The notes under the pieces are model-generated. The model saw only the letters and a list, made by a program, of their open reading frames with translations. It was not told the DNA's origin and did not search any database. This document shows, one piece after another, positions 49,501-62,900 of a stretch of 64,000 nt of DNA (position 1 is the first letter of the stretch; every line of letters begins with the position of its first letter). Source of the stretch: Trichobilharzia regenti (Eukaryota > Platyhelminthes > Trematoda > Strigeidida > Schistosomatidae); NCBI GenBank assembly GCA_944472135.2, contig OX235262.1, forward strand, positions 70,184,887 through 70,248,886, written 5' to 3'. The translations under genes were made by a program, and so were the position numbers.

Positions 49501-52500
49501 ATAAACTATGATTACATTGGATTAACTAAATGATAAACCTGGCCTCATAAACGACCCTAGTACGGCCAAGGGTGGGTAGACTCCTGTCTTCCCTTCTAAT
49601 ATCCCCTCGCATTCATAGACTCTGCCACATAACTCCCATTCATTGATTTCACATAGCGCAAGGGTGTTCCTCACAAAAGTGAAAGGGGAAAGGTGAGTGT
49701 CTGGTAGAAATATTGATCTACTTACGGGGACTGGAAAACCCAGATTCATACTTGTGGACAACAGGCTCCAGAATCCGAAAGGATCGAATGATGCATGGGG
49801 CAGTTTTAGTCACCTGGAGTCATGGGAACATAACTTCCGATGCTGCTCAGATGCCTTATGAATCAAGCGTCAAGTCGAAGGATTGAAGGGTGGTCCCCTT
49901 AAGACAACCACTGTTTTTGTTCTGGATGTCCAGGCAGTAGCCCAGCCGTCCTACAAAACTATGAGGTTTAGTGAGGCGCATCTCTTCGTGACCATAATAT
50001 ATCAAGCTTGTGTCTCAGTAAAATAAAATATGAAAATAGTTAACCAGTACTGCTTTTAAATAAGCAACCCAGCCTTCGTTTCAACTGTAAGATACATTAA
50101 ACAGATTAATGTCAACGAAAGTTGTGTCTAAAATTCCCTATCAATTGATTACAATAACTTAACACTAGAAATAAATAGCATATTTCTCGAAAAGAAAGCA
50201 TAACTATGGTATATACTACTGACAAACTACTTCAGCAACAAACATTTATTTGAATAAATAAATGAATACTTACAGATTCAACATCAGATACAGCATCTTG
50301 TATAAGATCTAAACTACTTCCTGAACCACTTTTACCTTTATTGTCAAGTATGTTCCGCGAACAATGCTAAAAGGAATAGAAAAAAATATATAATGAAACA
50401 TCAGGGTTAATAAATAAATAATGAATATTATTGATAACTAATGGACGGATGTCTCGAAGCTGCACTGAAAAGCACCAGCCAGTGGGGTAACATTATGTCA
50501 AAGTGACGTGGAGGGTAGGAGTATATTACAAACCAATAGAAGTTAGAATCCAAAGGTCACTGAATTCCAGCTTGGCCTCGTGTCCTGAAGGCTGCGTGTT
50601 CGATCTATTGTGGGATAGTGGTTCACACTGGATGAAGAGTCTCAAACTAGGACGAAACAGATATCTAGTATTACCAGACTTCCAATGATCACTGGCTTGG
50701 TGTTGATTGGTAAAAAAATCTTCCTAGAGAAACCTATTTGAGTGTTGTATAGTATGCAATTACTGAATTAATGTAACTCTTTTAGTCCAACCTAAGGTAG
50801 CGACATACATTTATTAAATATAAGTATTCACACAGCCCGCAGGATCAGACTAGGTGTTGACTTCTAGTTATTTAAACTCTAAGTAAAGCATGAAATATCA
50901 ACAAGTAGAATAATCATTATTCGTGGTCACTTTAAGCTATGTAATGTGGCCTTTATGAATTACAGTTGTTGTTTTTTTTCGATTTCTGAAAGCAGCATTA
51001 ATTTTCAAACACTTCTAGAACCAGATGCTGGATAAAGTGTCAATTTAGTGATACTCATAGTACAAAAAGACTTAAGAGCACTGAATTGATGTCAAGAAAA
51101 ACTGGACAATAGAAGTGAATATGCAAAACGCTTTCAGAAGAAAGTATCTTAAATACCACGAGATTGTTTGCTAGTTCAGAGTAAAACAGCACTGAGTAGG
51201 AAGATGCCTATTTTATATGATTTAACAAATATGCACAGCCGACACTAAAATGTTAACAAAGACTCTAAATGAGAACAAGTACACATCCAGTGAAGTTTAT
51301 AGGCAGATATCACGCGATTAAAGCATTAAGGATCTACTCTCTACCTTGTCTCCCTCCTCATCCCAAAATGGATGTATTTGTCAAGCTACCTTCCATTGCT
51401 GATCACAGTAGCTTAATATTCAAACAAAGAACGAAGGATGAAATGAAAAAGTTTGCCCCAACAAGGTCAAGATCGTTGAGAGCTTGGTTTTTATATGTTA
51501 TTCCGTTGCGTTCCGAGTAGAACAAAGTGCTTACAGTTTGAGATTGGAAATTTCAGTAGCAGTGCTGCTATCTTTTCTTTTTACAGGGTGAGGTTTCTAG
51601 CTCCACATCCAACCTTCCCCGTTTATCGGGCTTACTATCGGTCGACTGGGATTTGAACCCCGGATCACGTGAGTCGCCTTTGGAGCAAGCAAAAGTAACG
51701 TCACAAATCACATATCAATTTAAATGTACGTGTGGAAAAACATATATAAGGAGGACTCATCAATCTCTTCATGTAAGGTTTAAAGTCGCATAATCCTAAA
51801 TGACTTTAGAAGAAGCAAACTGAGCTTCCAGAATCCATTAATGGTGAAAGTAGACAACCAAGCTCCTCAATCGCAAAACATATAACTGAAACAAGACCTG
51901 TTGGAGTTAGGGATAAAAATTTGTGGAAACCTTAGTGGTTAGGAAGGCTGTCATCATCACATTCTTTCTTGGTAAATTCTATTACATCCTAGTTTGGGCC
52001 TCATGGGCAGTACGCATTCACTGGGTTTCGAACCCAGGACCTTCCGGTTACAAGGCAAGCTCGTAAACTATTCAGCCACCGGAACCCGACTCAGTGTTTA
52101 GTCCATGAATTCTAACTTATACCGATTCTGTTACGAAACTAAAATTAATCTACTATTATACAACGCCTACATCGATTTTCGTTATTATTTTGACCTTCAA
52201 TATAACCCTTTAATGTGCTCCATGTTTATTCTCACATAACTCAACGCTTTATTATATTACATATAAATTCCAGTGACGGTATACTGTTCACAATTTGTTA
52301 CACAAACACACTTAACGAAAATAGACAAATTATGTCTACTCATTATTCTGTCAAAATAACATGAAAGAAACTTAATTGTTTCAGATTTTACAAAAAAAGG
52401 GTCAGCATTTATTTGGGAGTAAAATCATACAAATGTAAAAGACTGACAATTTACCCACTGAAATCAATGGTCAATCTTCCTGTGTTAGTAAAAGTCTCAT

Positions 52501-53936
52501 TATTACAGTAATTGCATATATCTGACAGGAAGTAATTATTTCAGAATAACACACACATGTTGTAAGTAAAAAATACTGTTTTTCAATTATTGGTTTTTAA
52601 AGATTACGTTTAATTGGTTGAAGGATTCCGTCATGACCTGACATTGGTTAGAGAACAACTGAAAAAACATGGGAGTACTGAACAGTTGCTTCGTCGGCCT
52701 AGTTTGGAACTCTTCATCGGTACACACCCACACTGAGGGGTTCGAACCCAGGACCTTCTGGTTATAAGGCGAGCTAGCTTGTAGACCATTAGGACATTCG
52801 AAACCGATCAAATGGCCAGCTCATGAATTCTTACTTCTGCCAATTCATGACATAGCGCGACCACTTAGCAATGTCTTCTTCGGTGAGTAATTGTCCTCAC
52901 CTTCCACCTGCTGTACCCTGCTGGTCACGGCTTCACACTAGAACCCCAGGTAACTATCTGAACAGGGACAGTCACATCACATCAATTTTTCAAGTATTGT
53001 TTTTTATTGAAAAACTCCTTATAATAAATTTCAATGAGGATTTCAGAAGATAGATGGATATTGCGAGATGATAGTTAGTTTATCTACAATCGGAATAAAA
53101 CTACTTCGGCTCACAACAACAAAAACAACAACAACAACAGCAAAATATTGTGATAATTAATTAGTTATATGAAATAATAAAAGTGCATATTAATACAATA
53201 ACCAATCGTATTTCAATAGGTCAAGTAGTTCATCGTTCGCAAACGTTGAAGTCTAATATCTATTGTATACACAGAGTTAGGGGTGCATGTGATTAGTCTA
53301 AGGTGCTTCAATCACCATTAATAACCTTGAATGGAAGTTATGTGAAAATAAATTGAGAAACAGTCATTTAATAAATAATGATTTTGTGATCAGATGTGCA
53401 TAAATGTGTTTGAGATGGATGATACTATACTGGATTTCTATTTAGATTAAGCATATTTGGATTTTCGATGTGACTTAATAACTCCGTAGGAACACATTCT
53501 TTTCGATGACATTAGAATAGTCTATTAGTTCTACGCGTAAATGTGCCACTACAACTGCAGATAAACTTGTAGATACAGTGTGAAATAGAATAACATAAAA
53601 TTCCATCCTTTAATCGTAGGCGCAGAAACAGAAAATGTTCGATTAAGTAAGGAAAAATCATGCAGTGTAGAATCTGAGGTTGAAAACTGATCGAAGACTC
53701 CAAGCTATCAACTGCATGAGAGTTGATCACCCCTGAATAGTAGTTTAATGAAGATTGCATTCCTTGTAACGTGAATTGGGTGTCCTGGATATTTCAATGA
53801 ATAAGCAGGACAATATTTATCAATTTTAATGACTTGATCCGATCCCTAGTGGTCGGCTAGTGAGTGCGTACTGTCGAAGAGTCTCCAACTGGGACGAAAC
53901 CGCTGTTTGATACGTAACGGAAATTCCCTTCTATAC

Positions 53937-53995
<59 letters not shown>

Positions 53996-56900
53996 GATCT
54001 ATCTTTGTAATTATATATGTCCAAACCAAGTTCACTTTTAACGGTTTGAAAAATTTGGGTATATGATATTCATTATAATAAAGGTTTTTTTGTATTTCCC
54101 AATGAATGAAAAACAAAACGATATTGCTTTTACTGACGTTTCACTATTTAATTATTATTAATAATACTTTGAGAAAGCTATTAGCATTAAATAGCGAAAC
54201 ATCAGTAAAAACAACATCGTTTTGTTTTTCATTCATTGGGAAATACAAAAAAAAACCTTTATTATAATGAAAACTTTGTAATTATTTTCCTCTTTTCTCT
54301 TTGGCTATGTATCATTGTCCTAACGTTGGCATATCATCTCTTGGCTATATCTCTCTTATTTATCTTTGCTCCTGTTTAGTCCCTAATTTTAATGCTTCTT
54401 CTTGTGGTTGTGTGATGGTGTCGATAATGTGTTGTTGACTGCGATTTTGTTTGAGTGAGTGTCAAACGTCAGAATGACCTTGGAGTGACTGAGGTGCTGA
54501 ATTGTTGCAGTGTGATTCTTGCTGACAGAACTTTGATCCCACATTGTTGAAAATATTCTACTTGGTTCTCAATTACTTACTACGCTTGATTTTGGTTAGC
54601 TAATTTTGTTGTACAGTACCTGTTTTATACTAGAACCTTGCCTGATCTGTGATTTTAAGCTTTTGATATTGTTATTGTTAAAGAGTGTCGTAGATTTTAA
54701 CTCAAATTACTGTCTTTTTTGCTGTGATTGGAGTATTTTGTGACTGTGCATCAACTAAAGGCAGTTCCAGTTAGTTATACAGTAGAACGCACAGATTGTT
54801 TTCTCCAGTTAAGAATATAACACATGGATCTTCATCGTTACACAGTTACTCCCTAGTTTTTAGTCAATACATGATCAAACGTGTTATATAGAAGGTTATA
54901 AACTTACCAAATGAATTGGACTCGATACACTTGAACTTGATGCATAGAATTGTTTAACACCGGAGTCAGCTGTACCTGACGTAGACGGTTTTACAACATT
55001 CGGAGATAGATGATGGTGGTGATGATGATGATGTGTAGACAGACAATTCGAATCAGTGATAGTAAACAATTCAACTAATTTATGCAAGACAACTAAACTA
55101 TCTGCACATGTATTAATCTTTAAGAGATTATTTGTTATACGCATATCAAATCGATTCATTATAGTCGGTGATGACTTATTACTGTACATAGTGGTATCCT
55201 ATATGGTTAGAAAAAAGAAATAAAAGAACGAGGAATTAAAGGTGAGAGAATTTACTTCACATTTATAATTAATTGCATGCTGTATAAGGAGAAATGAAAT
55301 AACAAGTCTAGTAGTAACATATATATACATGCATACCAGTGCCATACAGAAATTCCGCCAGATGACCAATTTACAGAATCTCCCTGGAGGAAACAAGATC
55401 AGAATCATGTTTAACATTAATGTCATTCCAGCACTTCTATATGCTTCAGAGACTTGTCACCCACGCGTAGCCAAAAAGCATTTCCAACAGGCTGCTGCTA
55501 CAATCCTTCATCAACGATTACTCTCTTCGCTGGCTAGATACGAAAGACCAGATAGCTGACCGGAGAGGACAAGCAACAAGGAACTCTGGCAGTGCACCGA
55601 ATCAGCCACAAGCCCATTACTCAAAAAATATCTACAATTATATGTATTTGAATAAGGCATTAAGAAGACCAATTTCGCGAGATGATATCATTTCGTAGTT
55701 TCTTTATAACTAATACGGTTAACAATAATAAAGATCATGACAATTACTCAGTTAAGTAAAAAAAAAAAAGTACATACTGATGGATGAGTTTCGACATATA
55801 CATTCAGTTTTATTATTATGATTATTATAACCTTTAATTCCTAGAGGAGCATAAGGCTTCAGCTGCGCGACTCCATTGCCTTCGGTTTTCTGCCAACTTT
55901 TTCACCCCGCTCCAAGTGTGCCCACATGCTTTCATCTCCTCTTCACATGACCTCCTCCAAGTCACCCTCGTTCTGATGACCAACTCGCCACTTGCCTTTC
56001 GGGTTCCACTCGAGGGCTTATCTAGTGATGGTTATCCCGAGAACTTTATCACTTGTCACAGTAAAGAAAAACCACATCTCGAAAAGACAGCTTCTCTACC
56101 AAAGAAAGCTATCTTTATTAACCTACCATTCAAGGGCGACCAGATTATGTAGTTGACAACTCAAAGACTTCGGTCAGCCATCAAACGCACATTCTACGCC
56201 ACATCTCTTTTTCTCACTTGCCGAACATTTTCGATCTCTTTACCTACGATTAAAGGACGAAATTCTCTGGACTCTACTTCAAACTGTATCTACAAGTTCA
56301 CCTGCAGCTGCGGTGACACCTATATAGGTAGACCCAATAGAATGTTCCAATGTCGTCCAAAAGAACAAGTTCCAAAATGGCTACCATATCATAGAAAATC
56401 CCAATACGATTAATCTGAATAGAAACCTAGCATCATCCATTGCAAAGTACTGAATACTTTCAAGTCACAAAATCAATATTAATGACTGTTTCACAATTGT
56501 TTCACATAACTCTAATTTAAGGTTGGTGATTAAAGGCGACGGAAGCACTTTGGATTAATCACACACAGCCTAAACTGTGTGTACAAAAAACAATAGACTT
56601 CAATCTTCGCCTACCTTGGACAACATTACCTATCTAAATATGATTGGTCATTAGTATGTACTTTTGTTTTTTACTTAACTGAGTAATTGTCATGATCTTT
56701 ATTTTATTATTGTTAACCATGTTAGTTGTAAAGCGGTTGCACAGAAACTACGAAATGATATCATCTCTCGAAATTTGTCTTCTTAATGCCTTATTCAAAT
56801 TTATCAAAGGGACTAATTGTTTTAATGATATGTATGTTTATATACATAGAATATTCTAGAATAGTCGCCATTGACAATACTGGTGTTTTTTAAATAATAT

Positions 56901-59900
56901 CGATTTTTTAAGTAAGATCAGTGGAATTACAGTTCACTAAAGATGCATAAGTTATAACAAAGATAAAAATGTAATAGCAAACAGAATACCAACTAAAATT
57001 AAGGAAATTCGCACAACAAATTGAGGATCATTAGAACCTTGATGGCCAAGGTAAGGACATTGTCTGAACCAGCTTCTTTTGGACAAATAAGTTAAGTTTC
57101 TTAGTGTGGATCCAAACAACTAGCCTCACCAATATGTAGTAGACGAACTCTTAAGGTGAAGTTAAGATTTGTTGCTATGCGGTAAATGTCTTTGAAAGCC
57201 TCGCTAACATCAATCTTGGATGGAAATGGATTGGTAATAAGCTGAATTACATCACACCCCTGGCCATAGAGTTGAAGCCGAGTAGGAAATGATGAGGTGG
57301 GAGTGAGTTAGACGGTAATATGGATAAAAAAGAGGCTTATGGGAAGAGAATAGAGTGAAATGGCACTGTGTCGCTGAAGTCCTTTATTCCATTGGGTACC
57401 AAAGGGAATAGGAATGATAGCAATAATACAAGTAACGCAATATAGGAAAATAAACTCATGTCACATGCGTTACAGCATCTTGATATCTAATTCATTCAAA
57501 ATCTCTGAGTACGTTTTGTTAGCTTAACATGTTAATGTTTAATGTAAACAATTTGATTCTCATCAATGGTAAAATCAACAATGACTGCATTTCTGTCTCT
57601 TTCGCATACACAAAGACAAATATAAGACGAAACTAAAGTGAAATTACAAGTCCTTGTTCCAGAGAACAAATAAACATGGTTTTTACAACCAGACTACATA
57701 AAAGCTGATCAATACACAAACGGGAAAATAATTCCATAAAATAAATACAATGTCCAGATTTCAGAGTAATAGCAAATCTAATCCAAGAGATTATAATAGC
57801 AGTAATAGTATGAGAAATGGCTAGATAAGATCAAATGATGATAGAACAGAAAAAAAAGCAAACAGATATAGTTAACAAATTATGCTAGTAATAATATAAT
57901 GAATAAAAAGTAAATTTGAAAACGATGGAAGTAGTAAAAGATGATAAAAAAAAGATACAAAATAAAGTGAATTCATTTCAGCCTAGGAAAATTCATTATT
58001 GGTGTTTTATAAAAATAAAATTATAAAGGAAACCTGCGAGTATTTATCGCCACACCCAACTGGCAGTATCCCTCACCCCCACTGGTAGCGATTACTCACT
58101 AGAACCCATGTAACTAACTACCTACCTGAATAGGACCACCAATCGCTAGTGAGCACTAGCCTGATATTCAAGCATTGGCTTCAGGATTTCATTATGAAAC
58201 GATATCGGTTAGAGAACCATTGGAAAACATGATCAGGTTCCAGTGGCTTAGTACTCTACGAGCTTGCCTCGTAACCAGAAGGTGGTTACTTATGAAGAGT
58301 CCCAGACTGGGAAAAATAGCTTCTCAATACTCCCTGCAGGTTTTCCAATGGTTCTCTAACCGATGTCAGCTCATGATGATTTTATGTGAGTGCCTGTACT
58401 GCGATTGTTGAGTTTTTCTCTAAAATAATCATCTTCGAGGGATCAGACATTCTAGACCTGGTTAAACCAATTTATGCCATGTATGACCCATGAAGTCGAT
58501 ACTGATCACTGAAACTTTCTTCATCGAATCTATACCTAGAACATGCGCAATAGGAATGATGCAACGCCAGTACCAGAGGATACAAAATACCTCTATCAAT
58601 AAAATCAAAAGATAAGAATGAATGGAATTATATAAATGAAGTAGGAAAGTTGTGTGAGTAACTTGATATGATTATGAGCAGGAAATTGTGCTCGAAACGT
58701 CATCAGTATATAATACTACACTGTACCAAATATAACTATCCTATCGCGCGTCAGGCCATTGCTCGATCGGAACCCGAAAGGGAAGCGGCGAGTGGGTCGT
58801 CAGTGCAAGGGTGACATGGAGGAGATCGTGTGAAGAGGAGTTGAAACAGTATGGACTAACATGGATGCAGGTGAAAAGTAGAGCAGAAGACAGAAGGAAG
58901 TGGAGACGTGAAGTTGAGGCCCTATGTTCCACTAGGATCCCAAGGGAACAATAATAATAATATAATAATATGATAGAGTTAGAACCTTTGATTTAACAAT
59001 AGGTAGTAAGTAACTAGTATCCTGCCGCTAGTCCTTTGTTTGCTGCAGACTGAATTCTATCAGCCGAATTTCCAATGTGGTTAACATGCTAGGTGCTTTT
59101 CTATCGCAGTTCACTCTGAATTGTTGATAGATAGTTGGATGCAGGTTCTGTGCTTGTTGGAATTCATCGCCAAGGCGTATTTGTAACCTTTCTGAGATTC
59201 GAAACCGCATCACCCAATTCTGAAGTCAGAGACCTAAGTTCGAAGCTTTCTAGCGATTGCCTCTAACCATCTAATAACAGCAATTCACAGTGCGCCGTAA
59301 CAGCAAGCCACCTACTAGCATGGTGGCCACATTACAAACTTGACTGATAGAATTCAGTCTGAAACAACACCAAGGACTAGATACATGACACTAGTTAGTG
59401 TCCAATCAAAAGTATCTAATACAGCCCTAGAGGAAATCAATCGCTAACACTCAAATAGCTCAGTGGTAAAATCTCTCAGTACATAACTGGGTGATACAAG
59501 TTCGAACCTCAGAGAGGCCGTGAGTTTCTTCGAGGATGCAGATACGCCTTGGTGATGAGTGTCAACAAGCACGAAACCTAGGTTAAAGGCTTGCGAGAGA
59601 TCGCCTCCAACCATCTAATAACAAGACTTATAATCTAAATCAATAACCAAATTCTATGCTTATGTTGATAAGACATGTTTTGTCAAATTATTCGGAAAAA
59701 ATTATATAAAAGAATAATATTCCAAATATTCTAGTTCACTACTATTTTAACGTTTCTGAATGTCTTTGCAATATGTTTGATGTCGTTAGCCACAGTTTTT
59801 AGATAATGTGATAATATCAGCTGGAAGAGAATGTCAAAACTATATAAGTGGGTTATAGTAAATATCCTACTGACTGATATGAGTAATATATATATAATAT

Positions 59901-62900
59901 CTTGCAATTATATTTGCTTTCTTGATTGCTATGTATGATATTAAGCAGACCATATATATTGTAATCTGAATATGTTTGTATTTTTAAGGGGAATTTTCGC
60001 CTCGAAAAATGTGTTAACTGCCAATTACGAAATGATTCTATTTGAAATAAAATTATAGATGATAATTATGGAAAATATTCATCAACAGGAGACGCATTAC
60101 TTCGATGATTTCATTCTGAACAGCAGTAGAATCGCAATTCGATTCATTTTCATTATATAACGTAGCATAGTTACAAGTATTATTTAATTGAATATGATAG
60201 GAAAGGTATGCTTTAGGAAGTATGTGGGTGGTTGTTACTTCCCGACTCCCTACATAACGTGAAAGTTGATTTTTACTTGAGGTACCTGAAACAGAAAGAG
60301 CATTCGTGTTGAGTGACTACCACAGAGTGCCTAGGAGACAACTGCTTGAAGCCAGTCACACAAGGTATGTTTGAATTGGTTTTTGGTATTACGTTAGTAT
60401 GAAGACCTTACCACCGGCTACAGACCGCCGTAAGGTAAGTCGGAATATCGGGGTCAACCTGTTTTCGATCCCTCCTCTCCAGGACAAAGGGGTAGCATTG
60501 CCTGCATGCTGGTCATCCCAGTGAAACAACTTACTGCAGTTACACTCCCAGCAGTACAACTTCGCCTACAAACCCCAACATAGAGGAAACAGCTTACACT
60601 AATGACGGCGAATGATTTCAGTCTAATAGCTATCCAAACAACCTTTCTGGTATGGTAGGATCTGCAAGAACATTAGTTTCAGTCAATGTAGCTAGTTGAG
60701 TCATTGGAATATGCAAGTCCAAACACCACGCCAAGGTGGTAGTTATCCATAGGGATAAAAAGGTAAAATTAAATTGAGAAAATAAGTCTCTTTTCAAACA
60801 CGATATAAGGATTCGCAAGTGTGTTGGAAGAGCATGAGAAAGAAAATTGTACAAGTTTGGTTGCGTACCATATAAGATAATTTTGAAAAATAACATATAA
60901 CCAATGTATTCATCAAAACGTAATGAAATAGAACAAAGCAAACAAAAATGAGTCTATAGCAGATACATAAAATGCGTCGGTGATTCAATCAGAGAATGCT
61001 CACACTTAAGCAGGGGCTTCCGATCCGACTCCTGACCTAAGTACACATAAATTGCACCTAATATGCTAGCCAGTAGTGAGCTCTGAAAAGAGGGAAGGTT
61101 GGAGTTGAGGCTAACAACGTATTCCTTGAAGACAACACCACTGAAACTTCGAAGCCCAAGTCTCTATGTTGCACTCGGAACGTAAAGAAATGGAGCAACA
61201 AGAAAGAAGAAATAGGAGGCTGAGAACGAGTTTTTTCTTATGCATAACTCTGGCTTCTTCGTGCATATACAAACGGTCTCTGGAGTGCAAAAGAGTGGAA
61301 AGCATACTTTCTGGGTGGATTGTTTTGACTTTTAAAATGACTTTGACTAGTGAGTTAGCTGAGATGCTATGAGAAGTATTGACGAAGTGCCAATTCTTCT
61401 TTGAAGTCAAGGACCACATACATTATTCTCTTCTTCAGTCCACCCCCACCCCGCCCGAGGAAGGTATTGAACACTTCAAAGAAAATCAATGGATAGAATA
61501 TAAGTGATACAAAGGTTGACTTGTCACCATTCATTTCTACGTCATATCAGAATAACTGGTAGATAGTTGCTTCAACCTAAACAGTACAGTACTATTCTGT
61601 CAAGTGACGATTACTATCTCAGATCCTGTTCATAAAAGCATTTGCATGTAAATGATAGTAACAATTGCGTTTGTTCCTATTTCATTAGAATATGAAAAAC
61701 AGATGCTAAAGAAGTTGGCAATCAAGATGCTAAAAGCTGGAAAAGCAGCAGGACCAGATGGAATCCCAGCAGAAGCATTGAAAATGAACCCAAAGACAAC
61801 AGCGGACTTGATGACACAACTACTGGAGAAGGTTTAGAAAGAGGGAAAGATACCCGAGGATTGGAAGAAAGGATACTTATTCAAACTACCAAAGAAAGGA
61901 GACTTAAGTCAATGCATGAACTGGCGCGGAATTATGCTCCTGTTCAACCTACGCAAAATACTAAGTCGCATCACCCTGGAGAGAATCAAACAAACCCTAG
62001 ATAAAAAACTTCGACCGGAATAAGCTGGATTCAGGAGAAACAAGTCATGTCTTGATCAAATCGCCACACTACGGATCATCATTGAACAAAGCTTGGAATG
62101 GCAGTCACCTCTCCACCTCACTCAACTTCATCGACTTTGAAAAGGATTTCGACAGCGTCGATCGAGAGGTCATTTGGAAACTACTTCGCTACTACGGGGT
62201 GCAATCGACAATTATACATCTCATCCAACAGTTAGTTGTACGACGACGCTGCATGCCAAGTAATCCACAACAGGGAACTTACGGAAGCCTTCGAAGTGAG
62301 GACGGGAGTGAGACAAGGCTGTCTACTATCGCCAATGATTTTCCTGATTGCAGTAGATTGGATAATGCGACAAGCAGCGGCTAATGAGGAAACAGGCATA
62401 AAATGGACACACAAAAAACTTTGGAGGATCTGGATTTCACCAATGATATATGTCTGATTTCCCACAAACTAGAAGATATGCAAGTGAAAAGCAACAAGCT
62501 GGCAGAAGAAGCATCCAGAGAAGATAGGACTACAGGTGAACATAGAGAAAACAGAGGTGATGAAGATTCCTGGCCAACATCAACAGCAACAACAACAGAC
62601 AACAATCAACCGGCATAAATGAGAGGAACCTGAAAGAAACAACCTCCTTTACCTACCTATCTAGGAAGCGTCGTTCCAACTACAGGCGAAACTGACGAGG
62701 ATATCAAAGCAAGACAAGCTTTCATTACTCTCAAGTCTGTGTGGAGGTCAACAGCACTCAGCATTAAAAATAACATCCGGATCTTCAACTCCAATATGAA
62801 GTCAGTCTTTGCTACTATACGGATCAGACTTGGCGCGTCATAAAGAGCATCTCAAACAAACTACAGACCTTCATCAACAGTTGTCTTCGCTCAATACTCA

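Noticed and set aside
53938..53995. Tandem array that might be a CRISPR or satellite
   Set aside because: Simple CT and TA microsatellite without spacers, in a eukaryotic intron.
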